A stretch of DNA of 64,000 bases from Congeria kusceri. Lineage: Eukaryota > Mollusca > Bivalvia > Myida > Dreissenidae. Shown piece after piece: positions 11,490 to 23,235 of the stretch. The notes under the pieces are model-generated. The model had not been told where the DNA came from. It made no database searches and saw only the letters and a list, made by a program, of their open reading frames with translations. The translations under genes and the position numbers were made by a program. Where the stretch lies: NCBI GenBank assembly GCA_027627225.1, contig CM051028.1, positions 25,354,364-25,418,363 on the forward strand, read 5' to 3'. Numbering within the stretch: the stretch's first letter is position 1; every line of letters starts with the position of its first letter.

Positions 11490-12565
11490 CCCCCCCCCGA
11501 AGGGAACTTCCGGAGCAAAGAGTAATCGCATCGTCCGTTCGTCTGTGCGTCTGTCTGTCCGTCTGTCCGTCCGTCACGCTTCCTGTGCGGAGCATAACTC
11601 CATTAGTATTGAAGGGATTCGAATGAAACTTCATATAATAATAGAGGACAATGAGAGGAAATGCAGAGTACAAGGACCACAACTCTTTCTTCAATATTAA
11701 CAGAGTTATTACCATTTGTTTAATTTTCTTGTGCGGAGCATATCTCCATTAGTATTGAAGGGATTCAAATGAAACTTCATATAATGATAGAGGACAATGA
11801 GAGGAAATGCACAGTACAAGGACCACAACTCTTACTTCAATATTTACGGAGGTATTGCCCTTTGTTTTATTTCCGTATGTAAAGCATTACTTTTCTTGTA
11901 CGGAGCATAACTCCATTAGTATTGAAAAAAAAAGGGATTCAAATGAAATGTCGTATACTGATAGAGGACAATGAAAGAAAGTGCAGAGCACAAGGGCCAC
12001 AACTCTTTTTTTTCAATATTTACGAGTTATTGCCCTTTGTTTTATTTCCTTATGTGAAGCATACATTTTCTTGTGCGGAGCATAACTTCATTAGTATTGA
12101 AGGCATTTAAATGAAACTTCATATAATGATAGAGGACAAAACGAGGAAGTGCAGAGCACAAGGACCACAACTCTTTCTTCAATATTTATGGAGTTATTGC
12201 TGTTTGTTTTATTTTCTTATGTGAAGCATTAATTTTCTTGTGCGGAGCATAACTCCATTAGTATTGAAGGGATTCAAAATAAACTTCGTATAATTATAAA
12301 GGACAATGAGAGGATGTGCAGAGTACAAGGACCACACGTCTTTCTTATATATTTATGGAGTTATTGCCCTTCAGTTAACTTTCTTGTGCAGTGCATAACT
12401 CCATTATAATTCGAGTCATTTTAAATAAACCACATATATTGATAAAGGATGTTGAGAGTGAAGAGTACAAGGACCATAACTCTTTTTGTAGGAAGCGTCA
12501 TTTTTGCCAACATGTTACTGACATTCTGTTGCCTCCCTCTGACAAGCATATGCTTCGGGGGCATA
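11490..12565. repeat. core-repeat array, about 165-bp unit
   Basis: Six copies share gtgcggagcataactccatt, agtattgaagggattcaaat, gatagaggacaatgagagga and acaaggaccacaactctttc. The array opens with ccccccccgaagggaac plus a (CGTC)n stretch and closes near gcttcgggggcat. The two closing motifs are roughly inverted. Frames across it are artefacts. Confidence 0.9.
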
Positions 12566-13527
12566 CGTCACATCATGTGACATGCCTTGTTGCTAAATAT
12601 TAAGGGGACACAGGCGTGTCTGCAACGAACTGTCTTCATTGTGACAGAAAACACAACACTTGCACATAAGGCCGACGTTGTTTGAAGTTGAATCTGGGAA
12701 GCCCACTGGTGCGAGGAACAAAAGACGGACAAAAGCCCTCTCGGACAAAAGTCTACTCATTGTTTCTTACACCCCTAACCCTTAGCCCGCTCGTAACTTT
12801 GACGACTCGGACAATGCACTAATCAGGGATTTGCCACGAATTGTTTAAACTCCTCGCCAGCTATTGTTGAAGGATTTATTACCATTCATCGAAATTCACA
12901 AATATTACCACGTGCTCATTTGAATATCACAAACATTATCCATGTGCTCTTTTGTATGAAATAGTTTAACCGCTAAATACGTGATATCCAAGTGCGATGA
13001 TTGGTTAACATTGTAAATTAATTTGAATATGATTGACATTTGTGGAAGCGTCTATTGCCCGCATGTTGAAATTACAATGTATATAAATGCAATCTTAGAC
13101 TGTGTTAAATTGCGACAATTGCATCAATTATATTTTTTTATTATATTTACCACCCAAACTTAGTCGGCAATTATTATAATTGTAATAAACGCATACGTGG
13201 TTGTTTACAGACATTTGAAACAAAAAGAGAGAAAACGTTGCACCAAATTCCAAATACTTGAGCCACGTACGTCATACGTTTTTAACTATTCACAAGCGTG
13301 TTATTGTCCGGGAGGGGGAGGGCTTTTGTCCGGATTCCGCCATGAAGTGCAGGGGTACAATAAGGAGGTACTCAAATATGTCCGCTTAAAGATCCTATGT
13401 CGTCGCAATATTAGATTCCAATTACACACTACAAATGATATCATATGATAGAAATGCGCTTTATAAAGATATTAGCATGAAATAAATAACACATAATATA
13501 ATACACAAATTAGCAAAACAGTCTATA
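12566..13527. other. spacer
   Basis: No gene recognised. Short frames at 13197-13448 lack any domain. Confidence 0.4.
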
Positions 13528-13529
13528 AA

Positions 13530-13726
13530 ATAAAACCCCAAGCAGGGATCGAACTCACAACTTAGGAGTCATACGAAGAAATGACAGTAGACAGCGCTTT
13601 AACCAACTGCGCTATCATGCTTGGTAAGCAGTAGAGTGTAAACTATGGTTATGGAAATACAATTATGACGTCAAAATGTAAACATGAAACGGTCCAAACA
13701 AACACGACCCATATCAATTGATTCTT
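13530..13726 (-). mobile_element. tRNA-like interspersed repeat R2, copy 1
   Basis: Reverse-complement partner of 40410-40622. On the minus strand it has the box A-like tgatagcgcagttgg and box B-like gagttcgatcc. The 5' side includes tacattttgacgtcataatt. The similarity covers the tRNA-like part and about 110 bp of flank, so the whole unit was copied. Confidence 0.75.
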
Positions 13727-14640
13727 ATCTCAGAATGTGTACACTCTTTTCCCATTATTATATACCCTGTTTCAACCATTATTATATATCAGTATTAATA
13801 TCTGAATTTCTTTTTTGTTTTAAGAAATTGCCCCATGGAGGCCCTTTTCGATGACATGGTTCCTTTAAAGCAGCTGGAGATCATACATAAGAAACTAACA
13901 CATTATACATTTAAAACATGTCTTTCATTCTTTGGCCGATTTTTTTTTCAGCGACAACTATCTCCGGTGCAGTTTCAATTTAAACAGGTTTTTTCGAAAA
14001 AGTTAACTTTTCTAATTGTAGCAAATTATATGCACGTGCGTATTTATCTGCACGCGCTAAGATACCAGCAATCACGATATAATATAGGAAGCGAAAACTT
14101 CCAACTAATATATTCATTCCAATAATTTACTGAACACTGGCAATCATTCTCTTAGTCTCAAGGGCACATAACTTTTCATGACATGCAGGTAAAACTTCGT
14201 ATTTACAACCCTTTGGGTTTTGAGTCCGTAGCCACAATTTATTACCGGCTCCTGGTCCGCGAATTTTTAGGAAACTAAGCTATTTATTGAGAAAAACATA
14301 TTGAAACTTTCAAGCAGTGATTTATTTTACACGAAGTCGATTTTAATTCGCATGTTTTTTAAGAGTATAACGTCTTTATAATTAATTTTTTTTAGAAAAC
14401 ACTATTGCCTCTGAAGTTTGTATGTAATATATGAAGTATTAAGAACACAAAACAATAACATCTTTATTTTATTGATTTCGCTGACCAGGAGCCGGAATAC
14501 TACGGTGTGGTAACTTCAAACGTTCTAAAACTTAAATCGTACTCTTAAATTAAAGCTCTTACATAACTACCATAAATTTATAAATTTGATATTGGTGTAC
14601 ATTTTATGTTGAGACTTAGTTTTAGAACTTCTTGAATTTT
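13727..14640. other. AT-rich spacer
   Basis: No convincing gene. The 96-codon open frame at 13835 has no recognisable domain. Confidence 0.4.
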
Positions 14641-14683
14641 TGCTGTCGTTGTTTTAACGTGCAAGTGAACTAAAGCTCTGTAG

Positions 14684-14735
14684 GATCATATTTTTCACAA
14701 ATCATTTTTTTCACATAGCTGTGAAAAATATGATC
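14684..14735. repeat. perfect 16-bp inverted repeat
   Basis: gatcatatttttcaca at 14684-14699 and tgtgaaaaatatgatc at 14720-14735 can form a hairpin with a 20-nt loop. Related ttttcac/gtgaaaa motifs recur to about 14945, just before the 46-bp array. Confidence 0.85.
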
Positions 14736-14965
14736 TCATTAGTCACATTTTAGTGTGAACAATGTGATTGGCAAAAAAACTAAGTATGCGTGGGGATTAC
14801 AGAAGAATATGATTTAATTGCATATCAAAAAGTGGATACGATGAAAACTTCACAGAAATTGTGAAGAATAAGACAGCGATGTGTAAATAATAAGATCTCA
14901 ATTTTCACTCCTGTGAAAAATGAGATCCTATTTCTCACAGATGTGAACAAATATTATTTGTAAAA

Positions 14966-15653
14966 CTCACGTAGCCGAGTGGCAACATTACTAAGTATGT
15001 ATGCTTTATTACTCACATAACCGAGTGGCAACATTACTAAGTATGTATGCTTTATTACTCACACAGCCGAGTGGCAACATTACTAAGTATGTATGCTTTA
15101 TTACTCACATAGCCGAGTGGCACCATTACTAAGTATGTATGCTTTATTACTCACATAGCCGAGTGCCAACATTACTAAGTATGTATGCTTTATTACTCAC
15201 ATAGCCGAGTGCCAGCATTACTAAGTATGTATGCTTTATTACTCACATAGCCGAGTGGCAACATTACTAAGTATGTATGCTTTATTACTCACATTGCCGA
15301 GTGGCAACATTACTAAGTATGTATGCTTTATTACTCGCATAGCCGAGTGGCAACATTACTAAGTATGTATGCTTTATTACTCACATAGCCGAGTGGCAAC
15401 ATTACTAAGTATGTATGCTTTATTACTCACATAGCCGAGTGGCACCATTACTAAGTATGTATGCTTTATTACTCACATAGCCGAGTGACAACATTACTAA
15501 GTATGTATGCTTTATTACTCACATAGCCGAGTGACAACATTACTAAGTATGTATGCTTTATTACTCACATAGCCCAGTGACAACATTACTAAGTATGTAT
15601 GCTTTATTACTCACATAGCCGAGTGGCAACATTACTAAGTATGTATGCTTTAT
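14966..15653. repeat. 46-bp tandem array, 15 copies
   Basis: Highly uniform units of 46 bp containing actcacatagccgagtggca and aacattactaagtatgtatg. The first and fifteenth ccgagt motifs lie exactly 14 x 46 bp apart. Only a few single-base differences are seen between copies. No spacers are present, so it is not a CRISPR array. Confidence 0.97.
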
Positions 15654-15713
15654 ACAAACATTTTGCGCATCAGTAATATATCTGTCACATGAGGATAATA
15701 CGAAAGACCAGCG

Positions 15714-15910
15714 GGTACTTCATAATTCACATTTCATAATTATGAATTTTGAACTATGAAGTACAACAATTCATTTATTCACACTTCACACTTCACGATT
15801 TTCCCCAAAAATCGTGAATTCGTGAAGTATGAATAAATGATTTTTTGCACTTCACAGTTCACCGTTCACGATTTTGTAAAAAAAATCGTGAATTCTTGAA
15901 GTGTGAATAA
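15714..15910. repeat. cluster of three imperfect palindromes
   Basis: Three hairpin-forming stretches follow one another: about 15716-15766 (tacttcataattca paired with tatgaagta), 15771-15842 and 15848-15918. The last two share cacgattt...aaaatcgtgaattc and ttcatttattcacacttca type arms. Confidence 0.75.
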
Positions 15911-15918
15911 ATTAATTG

Positions 15919-16399
15919 TTGCACTTGACAGTTCTACAATGATACACATTTTCATTGAAGCATTTCAAATTGTTCACGTTATTATACTACATGTGCATGT
16001 TTTATATAAACACTAACCGTATCATTAATATAGGTCTAGAGTGACTCACATTTTCATTGAAACATTTCTTATTGTTGTATTTTTTTGTTTGTGTTTTTTT
16101 TTTTTAATAAAACATTGTCCCTATCAGACTAAAGCGCACGATCTCCCTGAAATGATACGTTGCGTTTCTCAACTGATGTTTACAATAGTGACGTTTGCTG
16201 TAGGACAACATCACGCATCCCATGCTAGAATTCTGTGGATGATTGTAGATATTAGCAGCACATAAATACTTCACCGTACGGACATACCTGTTTACAAGGT
16301 AATATTAAGTTACAAGATAATACAGTAAAGTGAAGTATTTGCTTATTATAGTTCCACCCCTCGCGATTAAGGGCCAGCCAGTTTTGACTTATGAGCCGC
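15919..16399. other. no recognisable feature
   Basis: Spacer with short T-rich frames only. Confidence 0.4.
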
Positions 16400-16570
16400 C
16401 TACTGATGAACACCTTTCCTATATGCCGGGCGCTTGGCAGAAAGGCAATCGGTACCATTCAATTTAACTAGCTGCTGGGTGGCAACCGGCCATATTAGAA
16501 CAAGCCCTGTTCGAGACTCGAACCTTCGACCTCCCGCTCCGTAGGCAAACGCCCTAACCACTAGGCCACA
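16400..16570 (-). mobile_element. tRNA-derived SINE, family 3
   Basis: The minus strand reads tgtggcctagtggttaggg (box A-like) and then ggttcgagtctcg (box B-like). The SINE body runs left to about 16400. The 102-codon minus-strand frame here is a translation of the SINE. Confidence 0.7.
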
Positions 16571-19208
16571 TATACGATAGTGTAAAGAAACTAACGAAAC
16601 AAAAAGCTGACAGAGAATTGACAGAAAAAACAACAATGTGGCAACAGCAAAGATCCGCGAAAAACATTCCACATTTTGACTTAACCCCTTGACAAACAGT
16701 CTAGACATGATGAAAAATAGAAGTGTTGCGTTAAGAATGTGACTGAGTGACTAAGTTATTAAAGGCATAATCGTCTGAAAGCCGTACCCAATTTGAGTTT
16801 GATTTGTTTCCCGTCGCCGTCAGATCGATATTATCTACTGCTCAATTTGCACGTAGCCTCTCAGACGAGTGTGGAGATGTGCACGTTATACAGGGAAAAT
16901 TATGAAAACATAAGTCGCCGGAAGTGTATAAAATCTTTACATAATGACCCAATTGTAATTATATTTTATATTCCGGTAATAACAAGGTAAAATAATTTCC
17001 ACCATCTCATTTATAATGCGTCCAAATAAGAAGTATGTCATAATTATTGCCTTCCTCTAAATTCTCGACTGCAGTACGTGCGCTAAAAGCACATACTAAT
17101 ATTTAAGTGTAGGTCAAATTACACCAAAACGGAATTCACATCCTAGGGGTTACATGCTGTCAGTTAGATAATAAACACATAGGGTTCAGTGTATAATGCA
17201 TATGATTTTTAAAATACAGTTTAAATGATATGTATTGGTATCAATTTAAAGGTATATATGTAAGAAATAAGAAAAAAAGACAGTTTTAGGCACTACTTTA
17301 CCTTAAATGGTTCCCACCTTCATAACTTTTGGCCCATGTATTCATGCACAAAATGGCAGCCCCCATGCCTGTCAAAACCGATGTGTTTATTCTAAGGTAA
17401 ATATTTTGAGTTACAACGTATTTTTTACATGCTGTTTTTTCAAAAGGTTATGGCCTTATCCTTCCAACAATGTATGGTGATATATTGGGAAGTCGCTTGG
17501 TCATGGTGAAAATTGAGATCAAACATTGAATATTTTATAAGTAACAATGAAGGAATTTATTTGCGCATGCGTAACCTGTACCGCAAATGCATAATCAAAA
17601 CGCTGATAGCCTGGAACCAAAATCAAGGGAAATAAAGTGCAATTTTTTTAACAGAACGGACACATTTGTTTGAATAAAATTGAATTTCTGCAATGCCATT
17701 TTTACACAAGACAAATTGTACGAATCATTGTTATATTCCCTACGTTCAACATTTTGGTAGATATATAGGTATGTATGCAAAGTACTTAATGCAGACGCAA
17801 AAATATGCATAAAACAGTCAACGTGTCGACTAATCCTGAACGGACCGAAATAGCCGATGATGCGTATAAATTTGGGGGTATCGATTGTTAGTGCTTCCTA
17901 GCCTGCAAAGTAAAAAGTGGGTCACGCTATTCAAAGTCTCGAAATCGCTCTACTAAAGACCGTCGACTCCGCCAACAGTCTAAAAACAAATCAATGTGTT
18001 AATAATAAATTATACATTGGTGGTATTTTGCAGTTCACTATCCTTATTTCCATTTATGAATTCTGCCATTCAAACAAAGTGACTCAGCAGAAACGAGGAA
18101 GAATAAATATATGTGTTTTCTAATGATTTTAGCACCAATATATCGTCTTGTTCACTCCTGGTTATTCCCTTAAAATGCTCTTACGTATTTAGATAATTAT
18201 TTGAATGAAAAATCGGACATTTACACATTTAAAAAGAGTTCCAGACAATATGTGCGCCTGCACGAATGACAGTAATGGACAATGCTTCTACAATGGACAT
18301 AAAGTTATATGTTGAATATCTTTTTTTTGGAACCCAGCCGTATCAAATGCACTGGAAAAGTTTATCTGAACAAAAAACAAAACAGACCACTTACAAATTA
18401 TCCCCAGCCTAAGAAGTCCACAAACAACCCTGGCTAAAACTTTCGCCACGAAACGTTTAATTAGTTTAGTTTGAGTCCCAATGACGTGATTTTAAAGAAT
18501 TTTAAACTTTAAAACGTTCTTGATTCATCCAACAGAAAGGTGTCGGAGTTTTGAGCAATATGATGATGTTTAAGCCAGCTTTTCAGAGAATTCATCCTTT
18601 GAAAGGGTAAGTATAAAAAAGTGAGTATAGTCTTATATCCTCGGCGAAAGTTCGAGAAAGACTCCAAATACGATTGCGTTTTAGAAGCCCAGGGGCGCGC
18701 CTGAGGGAAGCCGGGCTTTTCGTCGGTGGTTCGTGTCACTAGTCTAGCTTGCGGTTCGTGTGCGGCTTTAAAGCCTGATTCCTATGTCAACGTACAGGAG
18801 CTAGGTTACGTACGTAAACTGTATTCTGTACTGCTACTGGTCACTGACTTCTTTGAACGTGCGTGCGAGAAGTAAAGTTGGTGCATTTTTGCGTCATTGT
18901 GTCCATACGCAGAATTTACAGAATCATGTCAACATGAGCAAATGATAATACATGCCCCTTTTAAGAGGTTGTGGATAGAGCCTTGGCTATAGCTTGGCAA
19001 AACCCAGACGCTAAAGGCTCATACGAAAATACGTACCGGTACATGAAACGCCCGTGTCTTTTCTATACAACAGTTACATTGGTTGTATTTCAAACGATGG
19101 TTTTGTCTGCGTCAACTTTGTGTGGATTGATGAACGTGGACATAATTTTTACAAGAAGACTTCGTAAGAACCGTGGTATACTAGGTAACGTGTCCTGTAA
19201 TGTATTGA
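16571..19208. other. 2.6 kb spacer
   Basis: Mostly AT-rich unique sequence. A GC-richer patch at about 18680-18760 is open on the minus strand, but no splice context or domain supports a gene. No RNA gene found. Confidence 0.35.
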
Positions 19209-19521
19209 TATTAGCCGGGCTCGGCTAGCTCAGTTGGTAGAGCGCTGGACTGTCAACCCGGGGACCGAACCCCAGCCCAGCCACATAACTTGTGTGGGGA
19301 TTGGTCATGAAATTATTTATACGGCCATTATCCCCCTACCTCTGATTCAAGTAGGACAGTTGTCAGTTACTGGCATAAGTGTGTGCACTTAGTACTGGTA
19401 AACTGCTTAGATTGGCTAAGCTTGCCCAAGACAGGTGTGAGTAGGTTAACTGACCGCCGTGATATGACTGAAATAATGTTAAATACGGCGAAAAATCCAA
19501 GCAAACAAACAAACAAACAAA
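19209..19521 (+). mobile_element. tRNA-derived SINE, family 2, near full length
   Basis: The head is tRNA-like (gggctcggctagctcagttg, loop ctgtcaa giving an Asp GUC-type anticodon). The body includes ggcataagtgtgtgcactta and the tail ends in gatatgactgaaata then a (caaa)n run. In this copy the box B region is partly deleted. Other copies are at 33738-34022 and 48256-48548. The SINE lies downstream of the mucin-like gene's last recognised exon. Confidence 0.9.
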
Positions 19522-19560
19522 AGTATCTATATCTGTGCAAAGTTGTGTTAACCTTTTCAC

Positions 19561-19737
19561 CTACCTTGGTCCACATTTCTGGGCACATCGCTTGAGCACG
19601 CCCAATTTCCACATTAAAACAACGCCCACCGCGGCTGCAGCGGCCACAATCGTGCCCCCTATGACACCACCGACAATGGCCCCGGTATCCTCGGGTTCCG
19701 CCACCGGCTCGCTGTTCGCCTCAGCAGCAGCTGCTTC
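19561..19737 (-). CDS. mucin-like membrane protein, exon 3 (membrane helix and tail)
   Basis: On the minus strand the acceptor ttacccatttccag precedes GAA GCA GCT at 19737. The exon is phase 0, matching the phase 0 end of exon 2. It encodes 58 residues: an Ala/Glu-rich stalk, then a helix around residues 315-340 of the joined protein with two overlapping GxxxG motifs (IVGGVIGG). A 15-residue basic tail with two Cys follows before TAG at 19563-19561. The sequence across the stop also reads as a good splice donor (AAG|GTAGGT after 19565), so the tail might continue in an exon outside what I can recognise. This exon makes the product a type I membrane protein. Confidence 0.7.
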   Translation of the reverse strand, partial: EAAAAEANSEPVAEPEDTGAIVGGVIGGTIVAAAAAVGVVLMWKLGVLKRCAQKCGPR

Positions 19738-19844
19738 CTGGAAATGGGTAATACATTCAAACTGAATATTGTTCATTTTCCTGTTCATTGGATGGGGATG
19801 GTGGGTGGGGGCGTTGTTGTTGTTGCGTTGTTGTTGTTTAACTT

Positions 19845-19965
19845 CTCTCGTCTTTTCTAATTATAATTATTATTGCTACTATCGTTATCAATATAATAAA
19901 TATATACTTATTATCATCATCATCACCACCACCAGCAGCAACAGCAGCAGCAGCGGTAGTAGTAT
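19845..19965. repeat. TA/TCA/AGC-rich microsatellite tract
   Basis: Low-complexity (ATT)n, (CATCAC)n and (CAGCAG)n runs in intron 2 of the mucin-like gene. Confidence 0.7.
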
Positions 19966-20255
19966 TTCAATCAGAAATGTAGACACAATTACATTATGAT
20001 GTTTATTTTAAATCGAAATCTCCTTTCTTTAGACAACAAACATTTCTCGCAAAATTGCTATATACATGTAGATCTTAAAAACCGGTTTGCTGCTAAATAC
20101 CGGTTCTAATTCGAAATAGATTTTACATCATCAAGTACTGCGTAAAATACATTACATGAAAGATATAAGTGCAAATACAATTATTTTAACAAGTTTTAAC
20201 GAGGTTAATAAGCAATACGTGACTGCGGGAGGGTAGGGTAGCTTGCATAACGCTG

Positions 20256-20620
20256 AGGCCAGAGATTTTTTATTTGTTGTTTCTCGGATATTTGTTGAAA
20301 AAATGTCCAGTCGGACGGTGGAATTAAAATAAAACATAAAATTACATAATAATCACACTTTTGTCGCAATACACATGCCAATAGCAATAATAATTCAATG
20401 CTACGTTATAAAAATATCCAACAACGTGATTGCCGTTGGATAATTGTGTGTTTTTTCAAGACATCTGTGAGCAGAACAATTTAAATATTCATACGCAACA
20501 CGGCAAGGTGTTAATAAATGATATTTATCAATGTGTGGTTTATTGTTTGTAATTATTGCTTTTTTTTTTTTGTATCACAAGTTTAAAAAAAAATCTGGTC
20601 GGCGGATCTGAGAACCTAAA
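20256..20620 (-). repeat. interspersed repeat R1, copy 2
   Basis: Reverse-complement counterpart of 9838-10095, carrying about 100 bp more internal sequence. It ends in ggtcggcggatctgagaacc. Confidence 0.7.
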
Positions 20621-20910
20621 AATCAGCAAACTTTTGCCTGACGTATTGGCCAGTCACTACGTGATCTGTGGGATTGATTATTTAAACGTGCTGAAATCTA
20701 TGCAGTAAACGAAGTATTCATTTATGTACGGCCAGTACAGGTGAAATACATGAAGCGATGTCCACAAAGAACGTTATAGAGTCGTATACTTAATTAAGTG
20801 TATTTTTGACGAAAAAAACTGTAATACATATAGCCTTTTTCCATAGTGTTTTCGCACGTTTTCTTCCTCTTATAAATAATGTATTTATTAGTAATATACT
20901 GTAGTCTGCA

Positions 20911-21080
20911 AGAGATTATGTCATGGGTGCGGTGTCCCCCTCGTATCTGGAGATCGTGAGTTCAATCTCTACTTTGTGGGCGTTCGAGTGACCTTTCACA
21001 GACATACAGTACTGTTTCTACCCAGAAAACGGACTCAAACGAGACTGAGTAAGACTCTGGCTAACGACATATTGAACTAA
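20911..21080 (+). mobile_element. tRNA-derived SINE, family 1, degenerate copy
   Basis: Shares gtgcggtgtccccctcgtat, the box B-like gagttcaatct and ctacccagaaaacggactca with the copy at 1287. Confidence 0.6.
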
Positions 21081-21088
21081 AATAAATA

Positions 21089-21296
21089 CTTTCGGTTTAT
21101 TCAGGTTTTTAAGGTTGAATGAGATCCAATTTGTGAAAAAATCGTTCTGTATTCGGTTTGGATAGGGGTTCGGTTTATTAAGCTTTTTTATATATAAATT
21201 AAGAAGGAAAAAATCGGGACCGACACAGCCGTTCGGTTGTGACAGGGATTTGGGTTTCACAGAGCTCGATTTATACAAGTTTCACTGTAGGTTTAA
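21089..21296 (-). mobile_element. CCGAACC repeat, copy 1
   Basis: Reverse complement of 50199-50405. The minus strand reads acagtgaaacttg, gtcggtcccgattttttcc and aataaaccgaacccc. It is part of an inverted-repeat element family whose fuller copy is at 50199-51035. Confidence 0.7.
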
Positions 21297-21366
21297 ACTA
21301 CGTGCAAGCTCAACAGGCAACATTGTACGTTGTAACCGACTGTGGACCCCGTGATTTGGAGAATTG

Positions 21367-21730
21367 TAATTGCTATTTATAGAGCGCGCCGATTATGTGG
21401 GCAACAAAATACCAATAGAATATAAACATTCTGATCATGACATACAATGAGTAAAATTGTTCATAATTATGTCCAGTTCTATAGTGTATATCGAATATAA
21501 TTATTATGTTAATAACTTAATTTTAACCGCTTATGTAAACAGATATGTAAATTTTAATCCCCAAAAGTATGCAACAGTTATTGGTATACATTAAACCAGT
21601 GTTGTAAGTTTGCATTCCGTAAAATTAGAAATTTTGCCTAATTCTATTGGCATTCAATTTTCCCGCTGCATAATTATCGCAATAAATCTAGGTCAAAAGT
21701 GATCTTAGACAGCTACGCCAAAAAATAACA
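21367..21730 (+). repeat. interspersed repeat R3, copy 1
   Basis: About 360 bp matching 35548-35925 in reverse orientation. The shared segments include attgctatttatagagcg, ccccaaaagtatgcaacagt and cccgctgcataattatcgc. Class unknown. Confidence 0.75.
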
Positions 21731-22800
21731 ACAACGCAAAAACGGTGCATGACCATGCATGTACACCGCGTGTCCTAATTCTTTAGTAATGACGTCCTCG
21801 TCGTTAATTCCACTCTCCGCGCTAATGGTCTAACACAAACTTTACGTTTTCATAGTTTCGGATGTTGGTATAGCACAATGACATAAATATATGTCATTAT
21901 TTGTTCATACTTAAACATGTCATTTAACATTGAAATACAATGTAAGTAGATCTATTAAGTTATTTAGTTATTTAATTATAAAAACAATACATATATTTTT
22001 TAATCAATCTTTTTCAAACGTTCAACCCTTTGTTTATGAACATCTACATCTCATATACCATCTTGTTTTGTTGTGTTGTTGTTTTTTTTCGAAAAAAAAT
22101 CTAAATATGTGAGTACGCCCACACTTTCACACGTAGAGACTACAGGCTGACACAATCAAATCAACAGACAGTAACCATATGGAAGAATAACCGCCACGAG
22201 ATAATCGATATTCAGTTTACAGCGGTATATAGAAATATATAGGGAAAAAATCTTGAACTCGTCATAACTTTATTTTTTTTTATTGATTAAATAAAACCTT
22301 AGGTGAAATTGGTTTGATTAAATTCAATATGTTCATTAATATAGTTTTTAATATTTTAAAATTAAAAACTTTTAGTCCTTTTTAAGTTTGAAATAGGTCA
22401 CCATTTCAATTTACTATATATTTCTACTGAAATTTTTCGGATTTTTTTAGATAGTTTTTACACCAAATGTTTGAACGTGTGTATGTTCAAACAGTCCGTC
22501 GTTGCACAGGTCGTTAAAATGCTTACAGATAAATCAAAGACGTGGAAACTCGGAGACTTAGAAGCCCATGAAATTTCTGGGCAAGAACAATTATACTGCA
22601 AAGAGGCGTACATATATCTGTGTATCGACGTCAATTTTAATAACGTTAACGTACTAAGGTGCGTACTGGAGTGTCAACGCTATTAGCCGGGTATACTACA
22701 ACAAACTTTATTTTGAATAGAAGTCGTAGAGAGAATCAGCTACGACGTTAGAAAGTTTTTCGCTCATCCAAACGAACAACGCGTTAATAACTGATAAAAA
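21731..22800. other. AT-rich intronic spacer
   Basis: Inside intron 2 of the mucin-like gene. A 71-codon open frame at 22471-22686 (plus strand) has no recognisable domain and no clear splice sites. Confidence 0.4.
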
Positions 22801-22820
22801 TGCCATACTGCTTATACTAG

Positions 22821-22928
22821 TCCCCACATGTTTACGCTTTGTACGCCCTGGGCTACACGTCCAGCGACCGAAAGGCTATGAACGTGACGTTCCGAGAGGA
22901 CGACGTCATTGACGACAACGACCTGTAA
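22821..22928 (+). CDS. possible C-terminal exon in a GC-rich block
   Basis: After a weak acceptor (cttatactag) come 35 codons and TAA. The peptide includes YALGYTSSDRKAMNVTF and ends REDDVIDDNDL. Third positions are almost all G or C, unlike the AT-rich surroundings, which suggests protein-coding history. The acceptor is poor and I recognise no family. A partly similar stretch (agcaaccgaaaggct) recurs at about 23037-23055 in the same block. It lies on the opposite strand within intron 2 of the mucin-like gene, so it could be a nested gene end, a processed remnant or a repeat. Confidence 0.3.
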   Translation, partial: SPHVYALYALGYTSSDRKAMNVTFREDDVIDDNDL

Positions 22929-23235
22929 ATACCGTGACAATTTCCAACCCCCCCCCCCCCCCCCCAGAAAAGAAATAAAATAAATAAGTAAAATACGTTT
23001 ACCCAGCCTAAAGAACGTTCTAAGAAACGCGTCTGGAGCAACCGAAAGGCTCGGGCGACCCTTACATTCCACACGTTGACCGGGAGACGACGTGACGATG
23101 TGTCGCGCGCCATTTCCGCAACCACCCAAGGCAGTAGCCTTCCTACGTGATGAACGCGCACGCGCCGCTGTTGGTCAACACCACGGCTACAACACACTAA
23201 TAGTCTTGTATCGCACGCCTTGTACACGCCAAGGT
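22929..23235. other. GC-rich block, coding status unclear
   Basis: A C run at about 22950-22968 is followed by CpG-rich sequence that is open in more than one frame on both strands. No domain was recognised on either strand. Confidence 0.3.

Noticed and set aside
11434..12603. Frames containing repeated CRxQGPQL-like peptides, as a gene family.
   Set aside because: Translations of a core-repeat array with frame changes between copies.
2971..15653. The 34-bp and 46-bp repeats look superficially like CRISPR arrays.
   Set aside because: Units are directly adjacent, with no unique spacers, no cas genes are present, and the genome is eukaryotic.
16400..16708. A 102-codon minus-strand frame.
   Set aside because: It is a read-through of a tRNA-derived SINE.
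19209..19285. A functional aspartate tRNA.
   Set aside because: Box B region is deleted and the sequence continues into a SINE body with related copies elsewhere.
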